A DNA stretch of 64,000 nucleotides from Thiotrichaceae bacterium. Its GTDB lineage: Bacteria > Pseudomonadota > Gammaproteobacteria > Beggiatoales > Beggiatoaceae. Positions 17,319 through 25,976 of the stretch are shown here, piece by piece (positions within the stretch are counted from its first letter, which is position 1; each line of letters starts with the position of its first letter). The stretch spans positions 202,284-266,283 of the forward strand of contig JAQTYU010000001.1 of the NCBI GenBank assembly GCA_028688145.1, written 5' to 3'. The notes under the pieces are model-generated. The model searched no databases, was not told where the DNA came from, and saw only the letters and a list, made by a program, of their open reading frames with translations. The position numbers and the translations under genes were made by a program.

Positions 17319-18047
17319 TTACTGTTCGACTTTGTTATCTAATGCCAGCCATAAACATTTTCCCCCGCTACTTTTCTCAATTGCAGCCAAACGTTGGGCG
17401 TGTGCACTTAATTCTTCTTCGTTAGGGGCAATCACAGGTAAACGCGGACGTTCTGCACTAATCCGACGAATTTCAGCCGCTTGTTGCACTTTATTATCAT
17501 GTTCTTCACCGCCCAAAAAACTGACTTGTCCGCCCGTCATCGCCAAATACACTTCAGCGAGCAGTTGCGCGTCTAGCAATGCGCCGTGAAATTGGCGATG
17601 GGTATTGTCAATGCCGTAGCGTTTACACAGTGCATCTAAGCTGGCTTTTTGTCCCGGATTCATCTGGCGGGCAAGCGCGAGCGTGTCGAGTATGCTGCAC
17701 TGTGTCTCTACATATTGCCAAGGATTATGCGCTAACAAGCTTAGTTCATAGTTTAAAAAGCCCACGTCGAAACTGGCATTATGAATCACCAATTCCGCAC
17801 CTTGTAAAAACTCCATCAACTCTTGGGCTTTCTCTGCAAAACGCGGCTTGTCGGCTAGAAATTCGCTGGTGATACCGTGCACTTGTACTGCGCCTTCATC
17901 AATCGGGCGGTCGGGTTGCAAATACACATGAAAAGTTTTGCCTGTGAAACGGCGGTTGAACATTTCCACACAGCCAATTTCAATAATGCGATGTTTTTCT
18001 GAAGTGGATAAGCCCGTGGTTTCGGTGTCGAGAATGATTTGACGCAT
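17319..18047 (-). CDS. dnaQ: DNA polymerase III epsilon subunit (3'-5' exonuclease)
   Basis: The proofreading subunit of the replicative polymerase, 242 residues. The DEDDh exonuclease motifs are present: Exo I DTETTG at residues 7-12, Exo II HNASFDVGFLNYEL near 95, and Exo III HRQFHGALLDAQLLAEVY near 150 with the catalytic His and Asp. The C-terminal tail, which binds the alpha subunit, is short and Glu-rich. ATG 18047 is preceded by AAGGAAAACC. In many relatives dnaQ adjoins rnhA; that neighbour is not here. Confidence 0.95.
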   Translation of the reverse strand: MRQIILDTETTGLSTSEKHRIIEIGCVEMFNRRFTGKTFHVYLQPDRPIDEGAVQVHGITSEFLADKPRFAEKAQELMEFLQGAELVIHNASFDVGFLNYELSLLAHNPWQYVETQCSILDTLALARQMNPGQKASLDALCKRYGIDNTHRQFHGALLDAQLLAEVYLAMTGGQVSFLGGEEHDNKVQQAAEIRRISAERPRLPVIAPNEEELSAHAQRLAAIEKSSGGKCLWLALDNKVEQ

Positions 18048-18107
18048 GGTTTTCCTTCAAAAATTGGGCAGAACTTGTAATGGGGAATTTTGAAAATTTG
18101 GTAGTTC

Positions 18108-18217
18108 GTAGGGTGCATAAGGCGTAGCCGTCATGCACCAGCGGTAACCATTATCATGAAGAATGAGTTATTTTTAACTCGTGACGGTGTATGACGCTAC
18201 GCTTATACACCCTACGC
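18108..18217. repeat. Palindromic element of the GTATAAGGCGTAGC family
   Basis: Outer arms TAGGGTGCATAAGGCGTAGC and its degenerate complement ending ACACCCTACG enclose about 50 bases. Relatives lie at 20843, 24461, 35520, 42634 and 59566. Confidence 0.65.
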
Positions 18218-18232
18218 TGATTATTAGAAATC

Positions 18233-18757
18233 CTACGGCTGCTGCATCGCCAACATGCAATACGCACGACGGCTCACAGGGTCTTTTTCCTCCAAACAAC
18301 GGCGTTTCACATGTTCTTGTAATTGCGCCTGACATTGGCGTTTTTCGGGTGAACTTTCAGCGTGTTCATTGCACACCACTTTTAAACTATTTTTTAAATT
18401 ATCCACCCGCTGTTCATCGCTCATACCCGCATTTTGCGGCGGCACGGGGTGAGCTTGCGCTTGCGGGCCGATTTCTTTGGGAATTGCAGCATCAGGCGGG
18501 CGACTATTCGCGTCTAAAACTTTCGTGCCCGTTGCAGGAGCGGTGGCATTAGCCGCATTTGCAGGGGCTGGATTCAAATTCGGTGCGGTTTGAAAATCTT
18601 CAATCACAATTTTTTCAACTTTATGATTTTGTGAATTATTCACGGGCGCAGATTCACTGAATTGGGTGTTGCCTTCTTTATCAACCCATTGATAAACATC
18701 TCTCGCCACAGCAGGCAGCGCGAAACTGCATAAAACCAAGATAAGCAATTTAGACAT
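18233..18757 (-). CDS. DUF4124-domain periplasmic protein
   Basis: A 174-residue exported protein. The signal peptide MSKLLILVLCSFALPAVA is followed at once by the DUF4124 module RDVYQWVDKEGNTQFSE, a short beta hairpin common in gammaproteobacterial envelope proteins. A Pro/Ala-rich linker (about residues 65-115) leads to a C-terminal segment with four cysteines (CNEH, RQCQAQ, RRCLEE, AYCML). The start at 18757 is chosen because it opens the signal peptide; the ORF runs on to 18847 without support. Function unknown. Confidence 0.8.
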   Translation of the reverse strand: MSKLLILVLCSFALPAVARDVYQWVDKEGNTQFSESAPVNNSQNHKVEKIVIEDFQTAPNLNPAPANAANATAPATGTKVLDANSRPPDAAIPKEIGPQAQAHPVPPQNAGMSDEQRVDNLKNSLKVVCNEHAESSPEKRQCQAQLQEHVKRRCLEEKDPVSRRAYCMLAMQQP

Positions 18758-18914
18758 AGCGGTGAAATTTCCTGAGCTGAAAAAAATAGTTACGCCTGAC
18801 GCACTAAAACGGCTAAAATGTTTACGCATCGGCACGAGTCGTTGCAAACTTCCGTTTAAATTTAACGGGATACGGATTAACTACGCAGTCTAGCGAATTG
18901 ATACATTATACACG

Positions 18915-20237
18915 ATGCGAAAACCAGAATTGCTTTCTCCCGCAGGCACTTTAAAAAGTATGCGCTATGCCTTTGCATACGGTGCTGATGCGGTCTATGC
19001 AGGACAACCGCGCTACAGTTTGCGGGTGCGGAATAACGATTTCAACACCCTTGAAAATCTTGCCTTGGGGATTAACGAAGCCCACGCGCAACAGAAACAG
19101 TTTTTTGTCACCTGCAATATTTCCCCGCACAATTCCAAGCTCAAAACCTTCATGAGTGATATGGCTGAAGTGGTCGCACTCAAGCCTGATGCCTTAATTA
19201 TGGCAGACCCCGGTTTAATTCACTGGGTGCGGGAACGCTGGCCCGAAATGCCGATTCATCTTTCCGTACAAGCCAACACGGTGAATTATGCCACCGTGCA
19301 ATTTTGGAAAGCGATAGGTTTAACGCGGGTGATTTTGTCGCGTGAATTATCTTTGGACGAAGTTGAAGAAATTCGCCAAGCTTGCCCCGATATTGAATTA
19401 GAAGTATTTGTACACGGTGCATTGTGCATTGCCTACTCAGGGCGTTGTTTATTATCGGGTTATATGAATCATCGCGATTCCAATCAAGGCAGTTGCACCA
19501 ATGCCTGTCGCTGGAATTACGAATTACATCCCGCCACCGAACAAGCTTCAGGCGACATTCAACAATATCGTCCCGAGCCACAATTGGGCGCGGGCAAAAC
19601 CGTGGAACAAGTATTTTTGCTCGAAGAAGGGCAACGTCCCGGTGAATTTATGCCAATTTTTGAAGATGAACACGGCACTTATATCATGAATTCTAAAGAC
19701 TTACGTGCGGTGCAACACGTTGCGCGTTTGGTCAATATGGGGATTGATTGCCTGAAAATCGAAGGGCGCACGAAATCACATTATTATGTGGCACGCACCG
19801 CCCAAGTATATCGCCAAGCCATTGATGACGCGGTCATTGGCAAATCCTTTGACATGCGGCTGATGGACGAATTGGAAAAATTGGCAAGCCGTGGCTATAC
19901 CGAAGGTTTCTATCGTCGCCATGTGCATGATGAATATCAGAATTATTTAACTGGTTCGTCGGTGGGTGAAAATCAGCAATTTGTGGGCGAGGTGTTAAAA
20001 CACGATTTGAGCACGGGCTTGATGGACATTGAAGTGAAAAATCGTTTCCTCGTCGGTGACCATTTAGAACTGATGTTGCCGCAAGGCAATGTACATTTTG
20101 ATTTGCCCGCGATGCAGAATCTGCGCGGTGAATCGGTGGAAATTGCCCCCGGTTCTGGGCACACCATGCGGATTCCTTCACCGATTCAAGAAGATGCGAC
20201 GGGTGGTTTGTTGTTGCGTTATTTACCAAATGCTTAA
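18915..20237 (+). CDS. trhP: U32 peptidase-family tRNA hydroxylation protein TrhP (YegQ)
   Basis: A 440-residue U32-family protein. YegQ/TrhP acts with prephenate-derived chemistry to form 5-hydroxyuridine at position 34 of tRNAs and carries an iron-sulfur cluster. Hallmarks are the opening PELLSPAGTLKSMRYAFAYG, the U32 signature region EVFVHGALCIAYSGRCLLSG, and cysteines in NQGSCTNACRW. The C-terminal beta domain (about 350-440) is complete. The length agrees with E. coli YegQ. ATG 18915 lies close to a terminal AT-rich promoter region, with no clear Shine-Dalgarno sequence. It is a single gene ending at a strong terminator. Confidence 0.92.
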   Translation: MRKPELLSPAGTLKSMRYAFAYGADAVYAGQPRYSLRVRNNDFNTLENLALGINEAHAQQKQFFVTCNISPHNSKLKTFMSDMAEVVALKPDALIMADPGLIHWVRERWPEMPIHLSVQANTVNYATVQFWKAIGLTRVILSRELSLDEVEEIRQACPDIELEVFVHGALCIAYSGRCLLSGYMNHRDSNQGSCTNACRWNYELHPATEQASGDIQQYRPEPQLGAGKTVEQVFLLEEGQRPGEFMPIFEDEHGTYIMNSKDLRAVQHVARLVNMGIDCLKIEGRTKSHYYVARTAQVYRQAIDDAVIGKSFDMRLMDELEKLASRGYTEGFYRRHVHDEYQNYLTGSSVGENQQFVGEVLKHDLSTGLMDIEVKNRFLVGDHLELMLPQGNVHFDLPAMQNLRGESVEIAPGSGHTMRIPSPIQEDATGGLLLRYLPNA

Positions 20238-20258
20238 TCGCCTTAGCCGCGAAACGCA

Positions 20259-20287
20259 AACGGGGCAGCTTTTTATGCTGCCCCGTT
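20259..20287. terminator. Bidirectional terminator after trhP
   Basis: The perfect 11-base stem AACGGGGCAGC with GCTGCCCCGTT and a T-rich 7-base loop sits between the converging trhP and DUF465 genes. Confidence 0.85.
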
Positions 20288-20307
20288 CATTATGTGGTTT
20301 GAGCCGA

Positions 20308-20550
20308 TTAGGCTGCTTGTAACATCACATACAGTTCATCTTTTAGATGTAAACGTGTTTTCTTGAGATTTTCAAGATACACATCAGAAGCCTTTTCAAT
20401 TTCTTGGAGAATACGCCGAATTTCTTTATCAACCTTGTGGTATTCTTCAAACATGCGTTCAAAGTGAGGATTACTCAATTTAAGTGCATGGATTTTCTCT
20501 TTGAACTCAGGAAATTCATGGTGTAAATCATGATGTTCAGTTGAATACAT
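20308..20550 (-). CDS. YdcH-like DUF465 small helical protein
   Basis: An 80-residue protein with the DUF465/YdcH pattern: a His-rich start, then FKEKIHALKLSNPHFERMFEEYHKVDKEIRRI, and a second helix ending KDELYVML. It would form a helical hairpin. Function is not established for the family. ATG 20550 is preceded by AAGGAGAACACT; the ORF extension to 20607 has no ribosome binding site. Confidence 0.88.
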   Translation of the reverse strand: MYSTEHHDLHHEFPEFKEKIHALKLSNPHFERMFEEYHKVDKEIRRILQEIEKASDVYLENLKKTRLHLKDELYVMLQAA

Positions 20551-20842
20551 AGTGTTCTCCTTGGGGTTGTGTTTTAGCTCTAATTCTGATTTTAGTCTAC
20601 GCCACATAAATTAGAAAGAAATTAACTTAAGTTAATTTTCATCCTTAGAAAACAATAATAACCTAAACATCAACTATGTTATATGGTTATTTTGAGTTTG
20701 CTACGGAGAAGGAGACTAGACTCACGAATTATATTGAGCGATTTAACAATAGATTGAGACGGCGAGTCAGTCGTTTAGTGCGGAAAATATTATCTTTCTC
20801 TAATGAAGTTAGGAGTTACGTGGTTGAATTTATAAGCAATTA

Positions 20843-20935
20843 GTAGGGTGTATAAGGCGTAGCCGCCATACACCTTGCGATTTGAAATTTTATGCGGTTA
20901 AAGGTGTGTGGCGGCTACGCCTTATACACCTTACG
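20843..20935. repeat. Palindromic element of the GTATAAGGCGTAGC family
   Basis: The left arm GTAGGGTGTATAAGGCGTAG and a right arm ending CTACGCCTTATACACCTTAC are near-perfect complements separated by a short spacer. Confidence 0.7.
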
Positions 20936-20992
20936 CTTCTGACAGGACGGTTTATAAAAAATATAAAACCAGAGCTTGCGAAATTATCGTTA

Positions 20993-21025
20993 AAAAAGCC
21001 CCCGCTCTAGGATTGGGGGCTTTTT
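20993..21025 (-). terminator. Rho-independent terminator of the large secreted protein gene
   Basis: The stem AAAAAGCCCCC / GGGGGCTTTTT with an 11-base loop lies just beyond the stop of the minus-strand gene, with a T run on that strand. Confidence 0.85.
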
Positions 21026-21035
21026 ACGATTTAAC

Positions 21036-24000
21036 TTACTGAATGGTCACTTCAATGCCATTTTGCAAATCAGCCACGAACAGCGTGCCATCTTCTAAAC
21101 GATAGCCAAACACAATGTTCAAGCCGCCCGTTGCAATAAAATGTCCGACAAACATTTCTAATTCATGCACCGATTCCAAAATCACGCCCTTTTTAAAAGC
21201 GATCAAATTTGCAGGCTTTTGATCCCAGAATAAAATATTGCTCTGTTCATCAGCCAAGTAATAGGGGCGATCATTGCCGACATTCGGTAAGCTCTCAAAA
21301 TAAGGTGAATACACAAATACATCCACCTTTTGTCCAATATGTGCAGGTTCTGGGATAATTCTGCCCCGAACGGACACGTATTCAGATAACAATTGAGTGG
21401 CTTTTTGGACGTAAGCTTTACCACTGACCGAAATGCCCCCATAAAAACGGCTGCGGGTGGTTTGGGGATTTCCTTCGGCATCGACACCTAAAACCTTTTC
21501 TAAAGCAGGTAAGTAGGGATAATCTAGCAAGGTTACGCCATCTTCTACAATCACATTTTTCCCAAAACGCACACCTGAAACCACACTGCCCTTTTTCAGG
21601 GTGACATTTTCCAAAAGTGCGGGCGCGTTAGGATCGCCTCGGATAATGCCTTGTAAAATCCCACCATTCAAGCTGCTGCCAGCGGCAAAGGTGACATTCT
21701 CCAAATAGCCTTCAGCACTGCTATTGATAATCTTACCCGCTAAAATCCCGCCTTTGATATAACGCCCTTTAAACTCAACATCACTGATAATCCCTTTATT
21801 TTCAATGTAGCCTGTAATTGTGCCGCCTGTAATTTCCCCTTTTGCGGTCACGTAGCTGTCAGAAATCCAGCCTTGATTCAGTAGCGGCGCGTCGATAATC
21901 GCGTTGGAAAGTTGTCCATTGGCGGTAATTTCAGTAATGTTAGTTTTGACTTGTGCAGCATTGCATGAGGTATTTAGCACCGTATTCAAAACACATGGGT
22001 TATTATCAGGATTGGGATTGCCAGGCACAGGAGTTACCACGGGGTTCAAATCAAATTGCGCCGTACAAATTTGATCCGTATTCAGCGCAAATGCAGCAGC
22101 ACAACTTGAAGGAGTCCATGCGATAAAGACTGAATTCACATCAGGGGCTGCGCTTACTTGAATGTTTGAAGCTGCGGCATAGGTTCCCGAAACTGTGCCT
22201 GAAATTGTTCCCTTGCCTGTGCCAGAAGTTTGCGCAGTGAATTGGTAAAAAGTTCCTGGTGGGATGACGACGGGTTTCACATCAAACTGTGCGCTACAAG
22301 TGGCGTCCGCATTAAGCGCAAATGCAGCAGCGCAATTTGAGGGAGTCCATGCGACAAAGACTGAATTCACATCAGGGGTTGCGGTTACTTGAATGTTTGA
22401 GCCTGCGGCATAGGTTCCCGAAACTGTGCCTGCAATTGTCCCAGTTCCCGAGCCTAAAGTTTGCGCGGTGAATTGGTAAAAAATCCCTGGCGGGATGACG
22501 ACGGATTTCAAATCAAACTGTGCGCTACAAGTGGTGTTCGCATTCAGAGCAAATGCAGAAACACAAGTTGAGGGAGTCCATGCGATAAAAACTGAATTCA
22601 CATCAGGGGTTGCGGTTACTTGAATGTTTGAGCCTGCGGCATAGGTTCCCGAAACTGTGCCTGAAATTGTTCCCTTACCCGTGCCCGAGGTTTGTTCAGT
22701 GAATTGGTAAAAAGTTCCTGGTGGGATGACGACGGGTTTCACATCAAACTGTGCGCTACAAGTGGCATTCGTATTAAGAGCAAATGCCGTAGCACAAGTT
22801 GAGGGAGTCCACGCGATAAAGACTGAATTCACATCAGGGGTTGCAGTTACTAGAATGTTTGAAGCTGCGGCATAGCTTCCTGAAGCTGTGCCTGAAATTG
22901 TTCCCTTGCCTGTGCCAGAAGTTTGCGCAGTGAATTGGTAAAAAGTTCCTGGTGGGATGACGACGGGTTTCACATCAAACTGTGCGCTACAAGTGGCATT
23001 CGCATTAAGAGCAAATGCAGTAGCACAACTTGAGGGAGTCCACGCGATAAAGACTGAATTCACATCAGGGGTTGCAGTTACTAGAATGTTTGAACCTGCG
23101 GCATAAGTTCCCGAAACTGTGCCTGAAATTGTCCCATTGCCCGTACCTGAAGTTTGCGTGGTGAAGGTTAAGGGTTTCAAATTAAACTGTGCGCTACATG
23201 TGGTGTCCGCATTAATATTAAATGTAGAAGCGCAACTTGAGGGAGTCCATGCGACAAAAACTGAATTAGCATTAGGGGTTGCAGTCACGTTAATCGGGCT
23301 AGCTTGTGCATAAGTCCCCGCTGTCGTGCCTGTTAAAGTGCCCGCGCCCGTGCCTGAAGTTTGCAGTGTCAGTTTGTAGGACGGCACAGCCACTGGACAA
23401 TTACTAATTCCAAGGACGGGCGCGCCTGCTAAATAGCAATTAGCCGCTGAAAAAGCGGTGATACTGGGGGTGGAAGAACCTGAGAAGGTCAGACTATTCT
23501 GCGCGGAAACACCATTTAACGCGGTTGTACCCTCGGCGGTCACTGTGCCAGCAATATTGAGGGTGCGGGGCGCGGTTAAAGTCGCGATTTCTAAATTACG
23601 GACACGAACCGGCCCTGTAATCGTGTGATCTCTATCACCCGTCAATATCATTTTCCCCCCGCCAAACAACGAGCCATTCCCTGTATTAATATTGCCTGCT
23701 ATCGTCATGTTGCCATTCAAGTTCAGCGTACCCGCATTGCTGAGGTCACTGCTGGCAACGCCATTCAGAAAGCTTATGTCCATGCCTCCAGTCCCTAGGG
23801 TGAAGGTGGTCGCATTGGTAAGGCTATTAGTTGTAATTAGCCCTGTGCCGCTCGTAAAAGTTCCCGAGTTATGAATACCGTTGGTATTTGCGCCTGCAAC
23901 GTAAAGTTTCGCGCCCGTGATCACGCTTCCCAGTGTGAAAGTACCGAAATTATCAAAAGCAACAGCCGTACTGCTTGAATGGGTGTCAATATTAATAAAA

Positions 24001-24335
24001 CTCGCATCTGTTGCAGTCACCGTGCCGTTGTTGAGAAAGCCTGCACCAGCCCCCGCATTGCCAATCGTGAGACTCTGACCTGCGGCAAACGTCAATGTGC
24101 CACTCGCACCGACAGTCACGCCATAAGCGAGAGCGGCGATATCAATCGTGACAGCAGTGCCTGCCATAATCACTACCGTGTCGCTCGGGGAAGGAACACT
24201 GCCACAACTCCATGTAGCGGGTGCCCCCCAAGGTGAAGACCCCACACTGGCACAGTTTAAAGCCAGCGCGGAAGTTGAGTAGCACAGTGCCGCAAGGCTT
24301 AGTAGCCCTGCGCGTGTAAAAAATTTTAATCTCAT
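21036..24335 (-). CDS. Large secreted repeat protein (adhesin-like)
   Basis: A 1099-residue exported protein. After a signal peptide (about 1-25, ending ALA) comes a beta-helix-like region rich in Gly, Thr and Asn (about 26-315), homologous to the shorter neighbour. Then there are six tandem repeats of about 75-77 residues (about 317-767), each with QTSGTGxGTISG, a TATPDVNSVFxAWTPS core and two cysteines (SxC and TCSAQF), like divergent InlB-B repeats. A short Pro/Asn linker and a second beta-rich domain (about 790-1099) finish the protein. No sortase motif or membrane anchor is seen. Surface adhesion or a matrix role is inferred. The gene ends at a strong terminator. Confidence 0.75.
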   Translation of the reverse strand: MRLKFFTRAGLLSLAALCYSTSALALNCASVGSSPWGAPATWSCGSVPSPSDTVVIMAGTAVTIDIAALAYGVTVGASGTLTFAAGQSLTIGNAGAGAGFLNNGTVTATDASFINIDTHSSSTAVAFDNFGTFTLGSVITGAKLYVAGANTNGIHNSGTFTSGTGLITTNSLTNATTFTLGTGGMDISFLNGVASSDLSNAGTLNLNGNMTIAGNINTGNGSLFGGGKMILTGDRDHTITGPVRVRNLEIATLTAPRTLNIAGTVTAEGTTALNGVSAQNSLTFSGSSTPSITAFSAANCYLAGAPVLGISNCPVAVPSYKLTLQTSGTGAGTLTGTTAGTYAQASPINVTATPNANSVFVAWTPSSCASTFNINADTTCSAQFNLKPLTFTTQTSGTGNGTISGTVSGTYAAGSNILVTATPDVNSVFIAWTPSSCATAFALNANATCSAQFDVKPVVIPPGTFYQFTAQTSGTGKGTISGTASGSYAAASNILVTATPDVNSVFIAWTPSTCATAFALNTNATCSAQFDVKPVVIPPGTFYQFTEQTSGTGKGTISGTVSGTYAAGSNIQVTATPDVNSVFIAWTPSTCVSAFALNANTTCSAQFDLKSVVIPPGIFYQFTAQTLGSGTGTIAGTVSGTYAAGSNIQVTATPDVNSVFVAWTPSNCAAAFALNADATCSAQFDVKPVVIPPGTFYQFTAQTSGTGKGTISGTVSGTYAAASNIQVSAAPDVNSVFIAWTPSSCAAAFALNTDQICTAQFDLNPVVTPVPGNPNPDNNPCVLNTVLNTSCNAAQVKTNITEITANGQLSNAIIDAPLLNQGWISDSYVTAKGEITGGTITGYIENKGIISDVEFKGRYIKGGILAGKIINSSAEGYLENVTFAAGSSLNGGILQGIIRGDPNAPALLENVTLKKGSVVSGVRFGKNVIVEDGVTLLDYPYLPALEKVLGVDAEGNPQTTRSRFYGGISVSGKAYVQKATQLLSEYVSVRGRIIPEPAHIGQKVDVFVYSPYFESLPNVGNDRPYYLADEQSNILFWDQKPANLIAFKKGVILESVHELEMFVGHFIATGGLNIVFGYRLEDGTLFVADLQNGIEVTIQ
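22034..23385. repeat. Six tandem 231-base coding repeats
   Basis: Near-identical DNA units of about 231 bases recur, for example the phrase CATCAAACTGTGCGCTACAA near 22280, 22742 and 22974. The high DNA identity of the inner copies suggests recent expansion or gene conversion, and copy number may vary between strains. Confidence 0.8.
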
Positions 24336-24460
24336 AATAAAATGCCTTCGGTAACATTGAGGCGAGCATTTCCTAGAAAAGCGAGGACGCTTTCCTTAAC
24401 ACAAGGGCTGTAACTCCAGCATGTGGCAATGGGAAAATTAGAACTCGGACAAAGAATATT

Positions 24461-24562
24461 CGTGGGGTGCACAAGCCTAGCGTCATACACCAACAAGGAT
24501 GGAAAAATTAATATGTTGTTCGTTGAAAACCAAGGTATATGACGCTATCGCTTATACACCTG
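24461..24562. repeat. Degenerate GTATAAGGCGTAGC-family element
   Basis: Left arm GGGGTGCACAAGCCTAGCGT and right arm ATGACGCTATCGCTTATACA enclose about 50 bases. The arms are more diverged than in other copies. Confidence 0.5.
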
Positions 24563-24577
24563 AGTTTATAAGACAGG

Positions 24578-25627
24578 TTATTTCAGGGTAAGTTCTCTTG
24601 AAAAAACAGGGGATTTTTCGTAAGAAATCAAGCTGATGGGGGCAGAAATCGGGGAGACAATAACAACACCTGGACAAGTAATATTCGCCACACCACCCGC
24701 AGTAGCACAATTGGAAGAAGTGAAGGCAGTGATGATAGGTGAGGACGAGCCTGCAAAGCTAATGCTATTTGTGGCAGAAGCACCATTCAACACCGTTGTG
24801 CCTGTTTCTGCCACTGAACCAGAAATGCTAATGGTACGCGCCGCAGTTAAAGTCGCGATTTCTAAGTTGTGCACAGAAACGGGACCTGTAATCGTGTGAT
24901 TTGCATCACCTGTGAAAATCATTTTGCCCGCGCCCGCAGCAAATGTGCCTGCGCCTGCACCAATGCTGCCTGCGATGCTTATGTTGCCATTCAATGTCAC
25001 AGTCCCTGCCGTATTCGTAAACAAACTACTGGCGACACCGTTCAGAAAGCTGATGTTCATAGGTCCATTGAGGTCAAAAGTATTTGCGGTATTGGTAAAG
25101 CTATTGGTGCTGATAGCTCCTAAACCCCCTGTAAAAGTGCCGCTATTGGTGATACCTTTTCCATCAATTCCCGAGACACTCAGTGTTGCGCCCACGCTCA
25201 CATTTCCCAGCGTAAATGTGCCTTGATTATCAAAAGCCACGACATTATCTAAATGGGTGTCGATAATAATCGCACTGCCGTTTGTTGCCGTGACCGTGGT
25301 GGTATTAAGAAATCCCGTACCATGACCACCCGTGCCAATCGTCAACACGCCCCCTGCGGCAAAAGTCAAAGCGGCATTAACAGTCACCCCAGAGGCAACA
25401 GCAGTCGCGGTGTCGAGTAGGACAGCACCGTTCAGAATGACAGTATCAGCAGCAAGAGGAACGCCAAGACAACCACCACCTGCACCCCAAGTTGCTGGCG
25501 CACTCCAGTTACCAGCACCAGGTGCCGTACAAATCGCCGCCAACACAGTACTTGAATAGGAGCATAGCGCAGCAAGCGTTAGCAACCCCATAAATTTGGA
25601 AGTTTTTAATTTCATATATTTACCCAT
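24578..25627 (-). CDS. Secreted protein paralogous to the N-terminal part of the large repeat protein
   Basis: About 349 residues. The signal peptide (FMGLLTLAALCSYSSTVLA) is followed by a Gly/Thr/Asn-rich domain with the same landmarks as the larger neighbour: APATW, FLN-TTTVTATNGS, AFDNQGTFTLG, MNISFLNGVASS, and KMIFTGDANHTITGPVSVHN. It stops where the neighbour begins its InlB-like repeats, ending with a short unrelated tail. The two genes look like a duplication in which one copy lost or never gained the repeat and C-terminal domains. ATG 25627 is taken, with ATG 25615 as an equal alternative. Function unknown. Confidence 0.72.
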   Translation of the reverse strand: MGKYMKLKTSKFMGLLTLAALCSYSSTVLAAICTAPGAGNWSAPATWGAGGGCLGVPLAADTVILNGAVLLDTATAVASGVTVNAALTFAAGGVLTIGTGGHGTGFLNTTTVTATNGSAIIIDTHLDNVVAFDNQGTFTLGNVSVGATLSVSGIDGKGITNSGTFTGGLGAISTNSFTNTANTFDLNGPMNISFLNGVASSLFTNTAGTVTLNGNISIAGSIGAGAGTFAAGAGKMIFTGDANHTITGPVSVHNLEIATLTAARTISISGSVAETGTTVLNGASATNSISFAGSSSPIITAFTSSNCATAGGVANITCPGVVIVSPISAPISLISYEKSPVFSRELTLK

Positions 25628-25976
25628 AATCTGCCCATTAAAGTTGTAATTTTTTGTTTTTAAAAATAAAAAATCACACAATTCCATTATTATTTTAAGT
25701 CTGTATCTGAGTATGGCAGAGTTTAATAAATAAAGTATGGAAATTAATTTTAATAAGCATAATTTTAAATATTATTTGCCATAATTTTGCGATTTATCCC
25801 TAATAAAGTTACTAAATTATCGTCCTGTATTTTTATAATTTAAGCGGTATAATTATTTTAATATCAATATAATAAGAATTTAAATTTTTATTTAAAAATA
25901 AAAATAATATTTTTTTATTTGATTATTTTATTTTTTTAAAATAAATATTTTTAATTAAAATTAAGTGGAGGCTAAT
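25628..25976. other. Very AT-rich divergent promoter region
   Basis: The last 130 bases before the gene at 25977 are almost purely A and T, with runs such as TTTAAAAATAAAAATAATAT. The stretch contrasts with the genes on both sides and is typical of horizontally gained DNA. Promoters for both divergent genes must lie here, but single hexamers cannot be chosen among so many AT words. Confidence 0.5.

Larger units (their letters stand above)
20551..21035. other. Gene-free region with repeats
   Basis: It holds one end of the TAGGAGTTACG MITE family (20810-20828), a GTATAAGGCGTAGC palindromic element (20843-20935) whose arms pair well around a 30-base spacer, and the terminator at 20993. No coding sequence is seen. 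Confidence 0.6.

Noticed and set aside
19198..20259. Minus-strand ORFs opposite trhP
   Set aside because: They have a Trp/His/Arg-rich random composition and lie fully within a conserved gene.
22034..23385. Regular 231-base repeats as a non-coding array
   Set aside because: They are in frame within the large secreted protein and encode a consistent repeat domain.
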